A stretch of DNA of 64,000 nucleotides from Corynebacterium urinipleomorphum (lineage in GTDB: Bacteria > Actinomycetota > Actinomycetes > Mycobacteriales > Mycobacteriaceae), in assembly GCF_900155535.1 (NCBI RefSeq), contig NZ_LT706962.1, positions 116,590 through 180,589 on the forward strand. The letters are read 5' to 3'. Below the pieces are notes generated by a model, which did no database searches, was not told the origin of the DNA, and saw nothing but the letters and a program-made list of their open reading frames with translations. This document shows, piece after piece, positions 8,420 through 16,890 of this stretch; position 1 is the stretch's first letter; the number at the start of each line of letters is the position of its first letter. The position numbers and the translations under genes are program-made.

Positions 8420-8480
8420 GCTGGGGTCCTCCTTATGGTTGCTCTGAATTCCGGGGAAATTCCGTGGACCAGCTTAACGC

Positions 8481-9713
8481 TTACGCCGCACCGGCAGAGA
8501 CTTCACGGAGGTTCCAAGCCCCGACCACGCCTGCGTAGCCGAGAACCGCAAGGAAGATCAAGGCGGCTTGGGTGCCGAAGCTGGCCACCACCGATGTGAT
8601 TGCACCGACTATGAGAAGCATCAGGCCCATCGCGGTGTTGGAAACCCCGGTGATGAGGGTGCGGTCATCGCCCTCCGTCATATCCACCAGGTACGTCTTG
8701 CGGCTCACACGCACAGTGGTGTGGGCGAGATTGACCAGGAAGAAACCGAGGGGCATGACCCAGGCGTTGACTGTCTCCGGCGCGAGCCGCGCGCTGAGCA
8801 CCAGAAGCACCAGAACCGTCGAGGCAGCGCCGGCTGCCCACCCCATTGCGGCCTTGGAGGACTTATCGGACCACCAGCCGGAGACCCGCCCGCCGATGAG
8901 CGCCGCGCCGCCGGAGGCGATGATGAAGGCCCCCAGTCCGGTGAGGTCTGCCCCCTGCTCGTGCGCGAGCATGACGATGAACGGCGTGGACAATGCGGTC
9001 ACGAGCATCAGCGAGCGGACGATCAAGAATTTCTGCAGGTCCCGGTCGCTCTTGATCAACTCCCACATCTGTGTGAAGCCGTGGGCCGTGGCTTTGTCGT
9101 CCGGCTCAGACTCGGGCTCCTTGATGCCGGTGAACACGAGCGAGGCGAACGCCCACGTGGCTGCACCGGCACCCAACAAGGTGACGAGGACCCAGCGGGG
9201 CAGGTCGTTCGGCAGGAACGTCAGGCCGAGGCCGACGGCCAGGGTGAACGCGCCGCCGAGAGCTGTCGCCCGGCCCGTGATGTCGCCGCGGTGCCCCTTG
9301 GAGATCGTCCGGCCTTGCACGTCCTTGCCTGCGATGGAACAGATGGCTCGGAATAGCGCCTGGACACCCAGCAGCACCAAGACCGCGACGCCTAAAGCCG
9401 CACCGTTGAGGAACATCGCAGCCACAGCGATGAGCGCAGCCGCGATGAACTGCCCCCACGAACCGATGAGCCACACCCGTTTGCGGGAGGCGGCGGACGT
9501 CACCCAGGGACTGAGCGCGAACTGGGGCAGCATCGAGCCCGATTCGCGGATGGGGACAAGGAATGAGGTGAACGCGGACGGCACACCGGCGGCGGTGAAC
9601 AGCCACGGCAGGACCGTTTTCGGGGCCACGATCTGATCGCCGATATTCTGCAGACCGTTGGACCAGATGAAGCGGCGCGCGTTGCGCTCCTCGTTGGGCA
9701 AGGGGGATGTCAT
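8481..9713 (-). CDS. MFS transporter
   Basis: 410-residue polytopic protein with about 12 predicted hydrophobic segments and MFS-like loop sequences. Substrate not recognisable. No ribosome site is seen; a TACTAT box (9721-9726) sits exactly 7 nt before ATG 9713, indicating a leaderless transcript. It is divergent from the first multicopper oxidase gene with 55 bp between the starts. Confidence 0.8.
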   Translation of the reverse strand: MTSPLPNEERNARRFIWSNGLQNIGDQIVAPKTVLPWLFTAAGVPSAFTSFLVPIRESGSMLPQFALSPWVTSAASRKRVWLIGSWGQFIAAALIAVAAMFLNGAALGVAVLVLLGVQALFRAICSIAGKDVQGRTISKGHRGDITGRATALGGAFTLAVGLGLTFLPNDLPRWVLVTLLGAGAATWAFASLVFTGIKEPESEPDDKATAHGFTQMWELIKSDRDLQKFLIVRSLMLVTALSTPFIVMLAHEQGADLTGLGAFIIASGGAALIGGRVSGWWSDKSSKAAMGWAAGAASTVLVLLVLSARLAPETVNAWVMPLGFFLVNLAHTTVRVSRKTYLVDMTEGDDRTLITGVSNTAMGLMLLIVGAITSVVASFGTQAALIFLAVLGYAGVVGAWNLREVSAGAA

Positions 9714-9768
9714 ATTCCGGATAGTAGGGTCGAAAGCGACTACCAGCGAACCGGGAGGTCTATTGCCG

Positions 9769-11142
9769 ATGAGCGGCGAGACACAATCGACAAAGACGAC
9801 ACGCCCGTTGCCTATCCCGCCTCTCTACGAAGGCACCCTCGACGGCAACACACGTCGCTTCGAGCTGACGGCGCAGGAGGGCGAATACGAGATCATGCCC
9901 GGCACTGTGACCAAGACGTGGGGATTCAACGGCCCGTTCCTCGGCCCGACGCTGTATATGCGCCGCGGTGAACGCATCGACATGACGGTGCACAACGAGT
10001 TGCCCGTGCCCACCGTTGTCCACTGGCACGGCCTGCATCTGCCAGCCACGGCGGACGGGGGTCCGGCGCTCATGTTCGGTCCAGGGGAGTCGTGGTCGCC
10101 GTCGTGGACCGTCGACCAGCCCGCGTCGACATGCTGGTATCACCCGCACCCGCACGAGGCATCCGCATCTCACGCTTACCGCGGGCTTAGCGGGGGCATC
10201 GTGCTTGACGACGGCTCCGCCCCCATCCCCGGCCTCCCCTCCGAGTACGGGGTGGACGACATCCCCTTGATCGTCCGGGATGCCAATTTCACCGAGGACG
10301 GTCAATTCGACTTGGACAACGGCTGGCTGGGCGACACCCTGATTGTCAACGGGATCACCAATCCGCGCTTCGAGGCGACGACGCGCCGGTTGCGCTTGCG
10401 CATCCTCAACGGCTCTGTCATGCGGTTCATCAACCTCAGTCTTGGTGTGCCGTTCACGGTCGTGGCCACCGATCAGGGCTTCCTCGAGTCCCCGGTGGAG
10501 GTCGAATCGGTGCTTCTCACCTCCGGCGAGCGCGTGGAGATCGTGGTGGACCTTGAGCCCGGTCAAGATTTGCTTTTGCGCTGTGAGCGCGTGCCCGATT
10601 TCGCTGGACTGCCCGATGAGGAGACAGCGGAGACCTTCCGGGTGACAGACAGGTTCGACGTGCTTGAGATCGCAGCACCGTCCGAGAACGCCCTCACGTA
10701 CCCGCCGCTGCCGGAGACCCTTGTCGAGTTTGTGGAACCCGAGACCCCCACTGTCGAGCGCGAGTTCCGCATGAAGGACATGGAGATCAACGGCAAGAAG
10801 ATGGATATGTCCCGCGTGGACGAAGTGGTGGACCACCGTGGCCCGGAGACGTGGCGGGTGTCCAACGACAACCCTGACAAGCTCCACAACTTCCACGTCC
10901 ACAACGCCCGGTTCCTCGTGCAGGACGTGGAGGGCGGCACGGTCGAGTTCACTGAGGGCTGGCACGACACCATCGATGTCCCGCCGCGGTCAACGGTGAC
11001 CTTGCTGGTGGAGATGGGCTATTACCCGGACCCTACGCTCGCGTACATGTACCACTGCCACATGCTCAACCACGAAGACCAAGGAATGATGGGGCAGTAC
11101 GTCATCGTCGAACCGGGACAGCAACCGGACCTGCGCAGTTAA
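9769..11142 (+). CDS. Multicopper oxidase without a signal peptide
   Basis: 457 residues, three cupredoxin domains. All copper ligand blocks are present: HWHGLH and WYHPHPH in domain 1, HNFHVHN and MYHCHMLNHEDQGMM in domain 3, the latter holding the type-1 Cys and axial Met. The CueO/CotA/bilirubin-oxidase branch fits. Unlike its neighbour it begins MSGETQSTKTTRPLPIPPL, with no Tat or Sec signal. GGGAGG (9753-9758) precedes ATG 9769; a TTG at 9763 is an alternative but adds no signal peptide either. Probably co-transcribed with the next gene (30-bp gap). Confidence 0.9.
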   Translation: MSGETQSTKTTRPLPIPPLYEGTLDGNTRRFELTAQEGEYEIMPGTVTKTWGFNGPFLGPTLYMRRGERIDMTVHNELPVPTVVHWHGLHLPATADGGPALMFGPGESWSPSWTVDQPASTCWYHPHPHEASASHAYRGLSGGIVLDDGSAPIPGLPSEYGVDDIPLIVRDANFTEDGQFDLDNGWLGDTLIVNGITNPRFEATTRRLRLRILNGSVMRFINLSLGVPFTVVATDQGFLESPVEVESVLLTSGERVEIVVDLEPGQDLLLRCERVPDFAGLPDEETAETFRVTDRFDVLEIAAPSENALTYPPLPETLVEFVEPETPTVEREFRMKDMEINGKKMDMSRVDEVVDHRGPETWRVSNDNPDKLHNFHVHNARFLVQDVEGGTVEFTEGWHDTIDVPPRSTVTLLVEMGYYPDPTLAYMYHCHMLNHEDQGMMGQYVIVEPGQQPDLRS

Positions 11143-11172
11143 GACCAATTCGAAGAATCGGAGGACACAGAA

Positions 11173-12672
11173 GTGCAACGGGAATTCGGACGACGGACCT
11201 TCTTCAAAGGCATGCTTCTCGCCACAGCTGCGACGGCGGCTGCTTGCGCGGGACCGGGCGGTGTCCAATTCCGGCAAACAACCCCCGAAGGAGCGAAAGA
11301 AGACTTCCGCGATCTGCCCATCCCGGAGCTCTACGAGGGGGAGCTTGACGGCACTACCCGCAAGTTCGAACTCACCGCTCAGACCGGCCAGGCGTCGATT
11401 CTCCCGGGGACGATGACGGACACCTGGGGTTTCAACGGCGCCTGGCTCGGCCCGACGCTGTACATGCGCCGCGGCGAGCACATCGAAATGACTGTGCGTA
11501 ACAACGTTCCCGAGCCCACCGTCGTCCACTGGCACGGTCTCCACCTGCCCGCGGCTGCGGACGGCGGCCCGGCGCTCATGTTCGACCCCGGCCAGACGTG
11601 GGAGCCGTCCTGGGATGTGGACCAGCCGGCAGCGACATGCTGGTACCACCCGCACCCGCACAACAAGTCGGGCCTGCACGCCTACCGCGGACTCGCTGGC
11701 GGTCTCATCGTCGCCGACGACGAATCCGACGCGCTCGACCTGCCGCACGAGTACGGGGTGGACGACATCCCCGTCATCATCACCGACGCGAAATTCGGCG
11801 CAGGTGGAAAGCTCGACGAGACCTTCGACCCCGACTACGGGTTGTTGGGGGACACGCCGCTGATCAACGGAATCACCAAACCCCAGTTCACCGCCACCAC
11901 GCGCCGGGTGCGCCTCCGCCTGGTTAACGGCGCTACCATGCGCTTCCACCACATTGTCGTTGGCACATCATTCCAGGTCATCGCCACCGACCAGGGGCTG
12001 CTGGATGCACCGGTAGAAGCGGATAGCATCCTGCTCAGCCCCGGCGAGCGCGCCGAGATCCTCGTCGACCTCGAACCCGGCAAGGACCTCATGCTTCGCA
12101 GCGACGGCGTGCCCGACGGCGGCGGCCTGCCCAAGGAAGACGCCGCCAACGGCTTCGGTCTCCGCGACACCTTCGACCTGTTGAAGATCACCGGGCCGGA
12201 GGAGAGCGCGCCTGAGGTGGGGGAGGTGCCGGGGAAGCTGGTGGGCGTCGATAAGCCTGATGCTTCTGGCGCGCCCCAGCGCGAGTTCACGTTGAGCGGA
12301 TTCGAGATCAACGGGCAGAAAATGGACATGAACCGCGTCGACCTGGTCATCGACCACGACGGCCCGGAGATCTGGCGCGTGACCAACGAGAACGCCGACT
12401 GGCCGCACAACTTCCACATCCACAACGCGCGGTTCATGGTCGAATCCGTCGAAGGCGGCGACGTCGCTTTCACCCGCGGCTGGCACGACACGATCTACAT
12501 CCCGCCGATGGCGACCGCGACGCTGCTCGTGGAATTCGGGCACTATCCGGACCCCACGCTGGCGTACATGTACCACTGCCACATGCTGTACCACGAAGAC
12601 CAGGGAATGATGGGGCAGTACGTCATCGTCGAGCCGGGGCAGCAACCGGCGCTCGGGGAGCACGCGCACTAA
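11173..12672 (+). CDS. Tat-exported multicopper oxidase lipoprotein
   Basis: 499-residue paralogue of the preceding oxidase with the same four copper-binding blocks (HWHGLH, WYHPHPH, HNFHIHN, MYHCHMLYHEDQGMM). The N terminus has a twin-arginine motif RRTFFKG, a hydrophobic stretch and a lipobox-like AAAC (Cys about residue 25), so it should be exported folded with copper and lipid-anchored. Start GTG 11173 with GGAGG at 8-nt spacing. Likely role: periplasmic Cu(I) or phenol oxidation in copper tolerance. A CGTCGATAAGC copy lies at 12246-12256. Confidence 0.92.
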   Translation: MQREFGRRTFFKGMLLATAATAAACAGPGGVQFRQTTPEGAKEDFRDLPIPELYEGELDGTTRKFELTAQTGQASILPGTMTDTWGFNGAWLGPTLYMRRGEHIEMTVRNNVPEPTVVHWHGLHLPAAADGGPALMFDPGQTWEPSWDVDQPAATCWYHPHPHNKSGLHAYRGLAGGLIVADDESDALDLPHEYGVDDIPVIITDAKFGAGGKLDETFDPDYGLLGDTPLINGITKPQFTATTRRVRLRLVNGATMRFHHIVVGTSFQVIATDQGLLDAPVEADSILLSPGERAEILVDLEPGKDLMLRSDGVPDGGGLPKEDAANGFGLRDTFDLLKITGPEESAPEVGEVPGKLVGVDKPDASGAPQREFTLSGFEINGQKMDMNRVDLVIDHDGPEIWRVTNENADWPHNFHIHNARFMVESVEGGDVAFTRGWHDTIYIPPMATATLLVEFGHYPDPTLAYMYHCHMLYHEDQGMMGQYVIVEPGQQPALGEHAH

Positions 12673-12684
12673 CGCCGGTCGCTA

Positions 12685-13176
12685 CTACCAGTCGGAGTCG
12701 TACTCGCTGTAGTCGTCGTAGTCCTCGTACTCGTCGTAGTCGCTGTAATCCGAGTCATTCGTGTCGTCGTCTTCGTCCCAGTCGTCGTACTCGTCGTCGG
12801 AGTCCAGCTCCCAGTCATCCCACTCTTCCCAGTCATCAAACGGGAAAGGCTCTCCGCCGAGGTTCTCCGGGGTGCAGTACTTCTTGTCCTCCACCCACGC
12901 GTCCGTGCCGGGGCAGTTGTAGCCGTTGCCCGGGGACGTGAAGATGGAACCGCTCTTGGTAGACGCTGGCTCAGGTGATTCTTGTGAGGCGGATTCCTGC
13001 GGTGAGGATGCCGTTGATCCGGAGGACGTCGTTTCCGTCGTCGTCGCAGCTGTCGGTGAGGTGGCGGAAACCGACAACATCGGGCCGCTGGGCTCGTCCA
13101 AACCCTTACCGCACCCGGTGAGAGCGAAGCACCCAGCCACAGCGAGCGCAATGAACGGGCGGCGGCGAACAACCAT
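12685..13176 (-). CDS. Lipoprotein with an Asp/Tyr-rich acidic tail
   Basis: 163 residues. Signal peptide with lipobox LTGC, a Ser/Thr/Pro-rich linker, a short Cys-containing core (NCPGTD, KKYC) and a C-terminal tail of about 55 residues made almost only of D, E, Y, W, S (for example SDYDEYEDYDDYSEYDSDW). Start ATG 13176 has AGGGGG upstream. The tail could bind cations or be an unstructured surface brush. No family recognised. Convergent with the oxidase gene, 12-bp gap. Confidence 0.75.
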   Translation of the reverse strand: MVVRRRPFIALAVAGCFALTGCGKGLDEPSGPMLSVSATSPTAATTTETTSSGSTASSPQESASQESPEPASTKSGSIFTSPGNGYNCPGTDAWVEDKKYCTPENLGGEPFPFDDWEEWDDWELDSDDEYDDWDEDDDTNDSDYSDYDEYEDYDDYSEYDSDW

Positions 13177-13264
13177 GGGATCCCCCTCATGATGCGTGAT
13201 AGCGAACGGGCACTGCACCGTTTGCGCAGCGCACCGTGGCCGAAATTACTTTAAGCTGATGCGC

Positions 13265-13459
13265 ATGGCTACTTTCGAAGAAGACTACACCGGCAAGAAC
13301 ATCCGCTTCACCCACGACGACGGCACGGAGTACTCCGGCCGCCTGAGCCGCCAGGAGCGTTTCAGCGACGACGAGGACGACATCTGGATCGACCTCCCGG
13401 AAGGCGACAACATCCGTTTGCGCCTGCGCCGCAACACCAACCTGGACTTGCTTGACTAG
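13265..13459 (+). CDS. Small conserved-looking protein, 64 aa
   Basis: Compact, acidic/basic-mixed protein (MATFEEDYTGKNIRF...) with no signal peptide or membrane segment. The TAAGCT box (13252-13257) lies 7 nt before ATG 13265, so a leaderless transcript is likely and the short form is preferred over upstream in-frame ATGs. A strong terminator follows at once. Function unknown. Confidence 0.7.
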   Translation: MATFEEDYTGKNIRFTHDDGTEYSGRLSRQERFSDDEDDIWIDLPEGDNIRLRLRRNTNLDLLD

Positions 13460-13475
13460 GGCTCACAGGGTTCAA

Positions 13476-13507
13476 GCCCAGCTCTCCACGTGGGAGCTGG
13501 GCTTTCT
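13476..13507 (+). terminator. Rho-independent terminator
   Basis: GCCCAGCTC (13476-13484) and GAGCTGGGC (13494-13502) form a perfect 9-bp stem followed by TTTCT. It ends the small upstream gene and may also stop the convergent cassette. Confidence 0.85.
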
Positions 13508-13513
13508 GTGTTC

Positions 13514-15127
13514 TTATGGCTTGCAGGCGGTATCCGGGGTATATGCGGTGTACGTTGTCTGCGCGATTGCGCCTAGGAGCCGGATGCGCAGGATATTTCC
13601 GTTGGCTCCCTCGAGATTCCACGTGTTATAACCCCACTCGCCGACCTGCTCGGTTTCGGGCTCATGTCCCGGGACGACTTCGAAATCATCGCCGGGTTGC
13701 CATGCTCGGATCGGCTGGTTTTCAAAGTAGGCGTTGCCGCCCTCTTTGGTGATCGCGGTGATAACGCCATTCTCGACGTACGCCGTTGCCTCCGGTACCC
13801 CAAGCTTCGAGTAGGTCGCCGTTGTGCACCCGGCGACACCGTTGTCTGCTGGGCCGACAGAACTAGAATTCAGCCCCAGCCCGAACGCTTCGTCCTGAGC
13901 CATGCCGATTTCCAGGTCGCCGTAACCCCACGGCGTCATGTGCGCCATTTCGCGTGCCTGGCGGGAGTTGCGTCCTTCCTCGGCGTTCTTGTCCGGCTTC
14001 GCGGCCTCCGAAGTCAATGCTTCTGCGGTGTCCTGGGCCTGCATTTTCTTGTAGTAGTCCACCACGGGGCCAGTCAGGCCGAGGCCGATTTCACCGGTGA
14101 TGTCGTTCCATTCCGTGCTGCGGATGACGGTGCGCCCGATGAACGACTTGTCCGGGCCGAGGAATTCCATCACACCACCGGTCTTGGATCCTTCGAGCAG
14201 CTTCCAGGTTCCGCCGCTCTCACAGTCACCGACGAGGATTTTCTCTGTCAGGGCGCCGTCGTGCATTTCCAGAACGCCGTAGCAGCCGCGTTCCGGGTAC
14301 GTGACGGTGGTCAAATTATCGCCGAAACGGAATTTCACCGTGAGCTCGCCTTCGCGGTCCATGGTTCCGTTCTCCACCACCGGGTAGTCCTCGTACTGGG
14401 TCTGGGGACCGTCTGTCGCTTCCTTCGCGCCGAAATCAGCGTCGCCCAGCATCATGGGCTCATCACCGGTCTTTTGGAAGACCGGCTTGCCCACGGACAA
14501 GACCTTGCCTTCCCCGAAATCGACTTCCTCGATGTTCAGATCATCTGTCACGTCTGGGTTGAGCCCCACCTCACCGGCCTCAATCTTCGGGTCAGTCTGG
14601 GCGAGAGAACCGCCGCCGTTGGAGCCATCAGGCGTTTCGTAGGAAATGTCCATTGCGGCAGAAGGCTCGTCGGCATCGCTGTCGCTCTTGCTGCTCGAGC
14701 CCGTATCATCAGCGTCGGCGTCTTCTGCCTTCTTCGGCGTGAAGGTCCACCTGGTGCCGTCGCCGCCGCCCGGCGCGGCGGGCGCTGCTCCCGTGTTCGC
14801 GCCTACGTCTGCGGTGATGGTGTTGGTCTGTTCGTATGTGCCTTCACCGATCTTCTTCAGCTCGCTGTGGCTGCCGAGTGTCGGGGAGGTCAGGGTGCCG
14901 CGTTCACCGTCGTCGTGGAAACGGACAACGAGAACAACGGGGACCGGCTCGTCGCTAAGTCCGTCGGCGTCTTCAAGCGTCCCGCTGTAGCGCGTCTCGT
15001 TGAACGGCTCCGCGATCGTTTTTGAACCTGATTTATTCGCGCTGCTCAACACCAGTCCGGCGAGAATACCGAGGATGAGGAGAAGGACCGCCAGCACGGC
15101 GAGAAGGATTTTGTTTGTCTTATTCAT
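13514..15127 (-). CDS. Membrane-anchored surface protein, paralogue A of cassette
   Basis: 537 residues: short cytoplasmic MNKTNK, one transmembrane helix (about 7-29), then a long extracellular part. It shares blocks with the protein encoded at 15499-16695: NETRYSGT, PVPVVLVVRFHDDG, LTSPTLG, GEVGLNP, RGCYGVLE, VGDCESGG. A Gly/Asp/Ser-rich low-complexity insert lies near 110-180. The Cys pairs suggest disulfides outside the membrane. Last gene of a three-gene unit (21-bp gap). Weak ribosome site. Function unknown; the repeated design suggests a surface-exposed family. Confidence 0.78.
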   Translation of the reverse strand: MNKTNKILLAVLAVLLLILGILAGLVLSSANKSGSKTIAEPFNETRYSGTLEDADGLSDEPVPVVLVVRFHDDGERGTLTSPTLGSHSELKKIGEGTYEQTNTITADVGANTGAAPAAPGGGDGTRWTFTPKKAEDADADDTGSSSKSDSDADEPSAAMDISYETPDGSNGGGSLAQTDPKIEAGEVGLNPDVTDDLNIEEVDFGEGKVLSVGKPVFQKTGDEPMMLGDADFGAKEATDGPQTQYEDYPVVENGTMDREGELTVKFRFGDNLTTVTYPERGCYGVLEMHDGALTEKILVGDCESGGTWKLLEGSKTGGVMEFLGPDKSFIGRTVIRSTEWNDITGEIGLGLTGPVVDYYKKMQAQDTAEALTSEAAKPDKNAEEGRNSRQAREMAHMTPWGYGDLEIGMAQDEAFGLGLNSSSVGPADNGVAGCTTATYSKLGVPEATAYVENGVITAITKEGGNAYFENQPIRAWQPGDDFEVVPGHEPETEQVGEWGYNTWNLEGANGNILRIRLLGAIAQTTYTAYTPDTACKP

Positions 15128-15148
15128 AATCGCAGTTCACTCGGTGTT

Positions 15149-15481
15149 TCAATTCAGGGATTGCGGTGCCTCAACGGGCGGCACGTCGTTTCCCGCCGTG
15201 GGGATCTGCTCGAGGACGTCCCCCGGCTGTTGCTCGACCGACGGTGCCGTCGCCACACCTGGAGTCGGGACATCATCACCGCCGGGCTGTGCTGGTTCCG
15301 TGCCGGTTACTGCCGGGTCGGGGAGCCGGTCCTGTTCGACGGTGCTTGTGGTCGGCGCGGGCTCGTTTGCAGGTTCCGGGTCCTGAGTGGCGGCGGCGTA
15401 CGCGACGAGCGCCAAGAGCACAGCGAGCACCAGCAGCAGTCCGGCCAAGATGGCCGCCAAGGTCTTGTTTCGTTTCGTCAA
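15149..15481 (-). CDS. Small membrane-anchored Pro-rich protein of cassette
   Basis: 110 residues from TTG 15481 (AGAGGA at 6-nt spacing). The N terminus MTKRNKTLAAILAGLLL mirrors the anchors of both flanking proteins. One transmembrane helix is followed by a Pro/Thr/Glu-rich extracellular segment with no Cys. It looks like the anchor of the family without the folded domain. Gaps to neighbours are 17 and 21 bp, so all three are one transcript. Confidence 0.7.
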   Translation of the reverse strand: MTKRNKTLAAILAGLLLVLAVLLALVAYAAATQDPEPANEPAPTTSTVEQDRLPDPAVTGTEPAQPGGDDVPTPGVATAPSVEQQPGDVLEQIPTAGNDVPPVEAPQSLN

Positions 15482-15498
15482 AGCGGTTCCTCTTTCTG

Positions 15499-16695
15499 TC
15501 ACTGGCACGGGATCAGCTTGTCGATGAACTCGTCGGGCGCGCCTTCCTCGCGGAGTTTATCGGTGTCGTGGCAAGGGTGGCGGGTCGTCGAGGTCTTTCC
15601 GTCTGCCCGGATCGAAGACCACTCGCCGTCCACGAAGCGGAAATAGCCAATGTCGTCGGATCCCCACGCGCCGGCGACGGCCCACTCACCGTCGCAGTAC
15701 ATCACTACTGTGCCGTCGGGGCTCCACCGTTCAATGATCGCAGCGAATGCGGACGGATCGCACGAGCCCTGCGCTTGGGTCTCCGTGTCGGCCTCGTCCG
15801 CGGTGAAGTCGCGGTAGAAGTCCAGCACCGGTCCCGAGCGGGCGATGCCGATCTCGCCGTCGATCTCGTCCCAGTCTGTATTGCTGAATTTCAGGTCCCC
15901 GGTGAGGGCTCCGTCGGCGGAGGTGAATGTGGCGGTGCCGCCGCTGATATCGCCCGAGTTGAAGGACCATTTGCCGCCGCTTTCGCAGTCGCCGACGGAG
16001 ATCTGTTCGGTCTTGGTCCCAGGTTCGCTGTCCTCGAGCACGCCGTAGCAGCCGCGCCCCGGATAGGTGATGGTGTGAGGTGCGCCGTCGGTGCCGGTGC
16101 GGAAAATCACGGTGTCGGAGATATTCAGCGCCGGGTCGTCGGCGTGGATCAATTCGATGGGGCCGGTGGTGCGCCAAGAGTGGTCGGGGAACTCGATGCC
16201 GTCGGGCTCCGCGCCGGGGGCACTGGGGTTGAGTCCCACCTCGCCGGCGTTCTCGGCCGGATCGGTCTGGGGGAGCTCGGCGGACGCACTGGCACCGTCG
16301 GGGGTGGTGTAGCTGACATCCATGGCGTTGTTGTCGCCGGGTTCGAAGGTCCACTCGACACCGTCATCGCCCTCGCCGTGGACGATTTCTTCGCGGTAGG
16401 TGTGCGCGTCCGTCTTCGTCAGCGTCGAGTGCCGCTTTAGAGTGGGGGATGTCAGTTCGCCGGTCTGACCGTTGTCGTGGAAGCGGACGACGAGTACGAC
16501 GGGGACGGGATCGGCGGCGTCGATAAGCCCCTCCGCTTCCTCGATGGTGCCGCTGTAACGCGTCTCGTTGTACGGCTGAGCGATGCCGCGCGCCCCGAAG
16601 AAACTGCTGCGTGCCACGATTGCGCCGGCGAGGATGGCCGCGATGAGCAGGAGTACCCCCAGCACAGCCAACAAGATCTTATTGGTCTTCGTCAC
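15499..16695 (-). CDS. Membrane-anchored surface protein, paralogue B of cassette
   Basis: 398 residues: MTKTNKILLAVLG anchor helix, then an extracellular region homologous to paralogue A (NETRYSGTIEEAEGL, RFHDNGQTGELTSPTL, GRGCYGVLEDSE, VGDCESGGKW), and a distinct Cys-containing C terminus (CDPSAF, MYCDGEW, HPCHDT, PCQ). First gene of the cassette: GTG 16695 is preceded by TAATCT (16702-16707) at 6 nt, a leaderless promoter. Contains a CGTCGATAAGC copy at 16518-16528. Unknown function. Confidence 0.78.
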   Translation of the reverse strand: MTKTNKILLAVLGVLLLIAAILAGAIVARSSFFGARGIAQPYNETRYSGTIEEAEGLIDAADPVPVVLVVRFHDNGQTGELTSPTLKRHSTLTKTDAHTYREEIVHGEGDDGVEWTFEPGDNNAMDVSYTTPDGASASAELPQTDPAENAGEVGLNPSAPGAEPDGIEFPDHSWRTTGPIELIHADDPALNISDTVIFRTGTDGAPHTITYPGRGCYGVLEDSEPGTKTEQISVGDCESGGKWSFNSGDISGGTATFTSADGALTGDLKFSNTDWDEIDGEIGIARSGPVLDFYRDFTADEADTETQAQGSCDPSAFAAIIERWSPDGTVVMYCDGEWAVAGAWGSDDIGYFRFVDGEWSSIRADGKTSTTRHPCHDTDKLREEGAPDEFIDKLIPCQ

Positions 16696-16777
16696 AGGCT
16701 CAGATTAGCTGGCTCGTACCGTGCGCACAGGGCGGAATTCTTCTCGCGCGCCGAATGCGGTAAGCTCTTGACCGTCT

Positions 16778-16849
16778 TTCCCCATGGTGTAATTGGCAAC
16801 ACTACGGTTTTTGGTACCGTCATTCTAGGTTCGAGTCCTGGTGGGGAAG
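16778..16849 (+). tRNA. tRNA-Gln (anticodon TTG)
   Basis: Full cloverleaf: acceptor TTCCCCA (16778-16784) with TGGGGAA (16842-16848) and discriminator G; D-arm with AATTGGCA; anticodon stem ACGGT/ACCGT (16804-16808, 16816-16820) with loop TTTTGGT giving TTG; T-arm with TTCGAGT. CCA is not encoded. Followed by GCTTTTTT, a plausible terminator tract. Confidence 0.93.
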
Positions 16850-16890
16850 CTTTTTTATCGCCCGGACTGAAGCTTCAACCAGGGGGTTTG

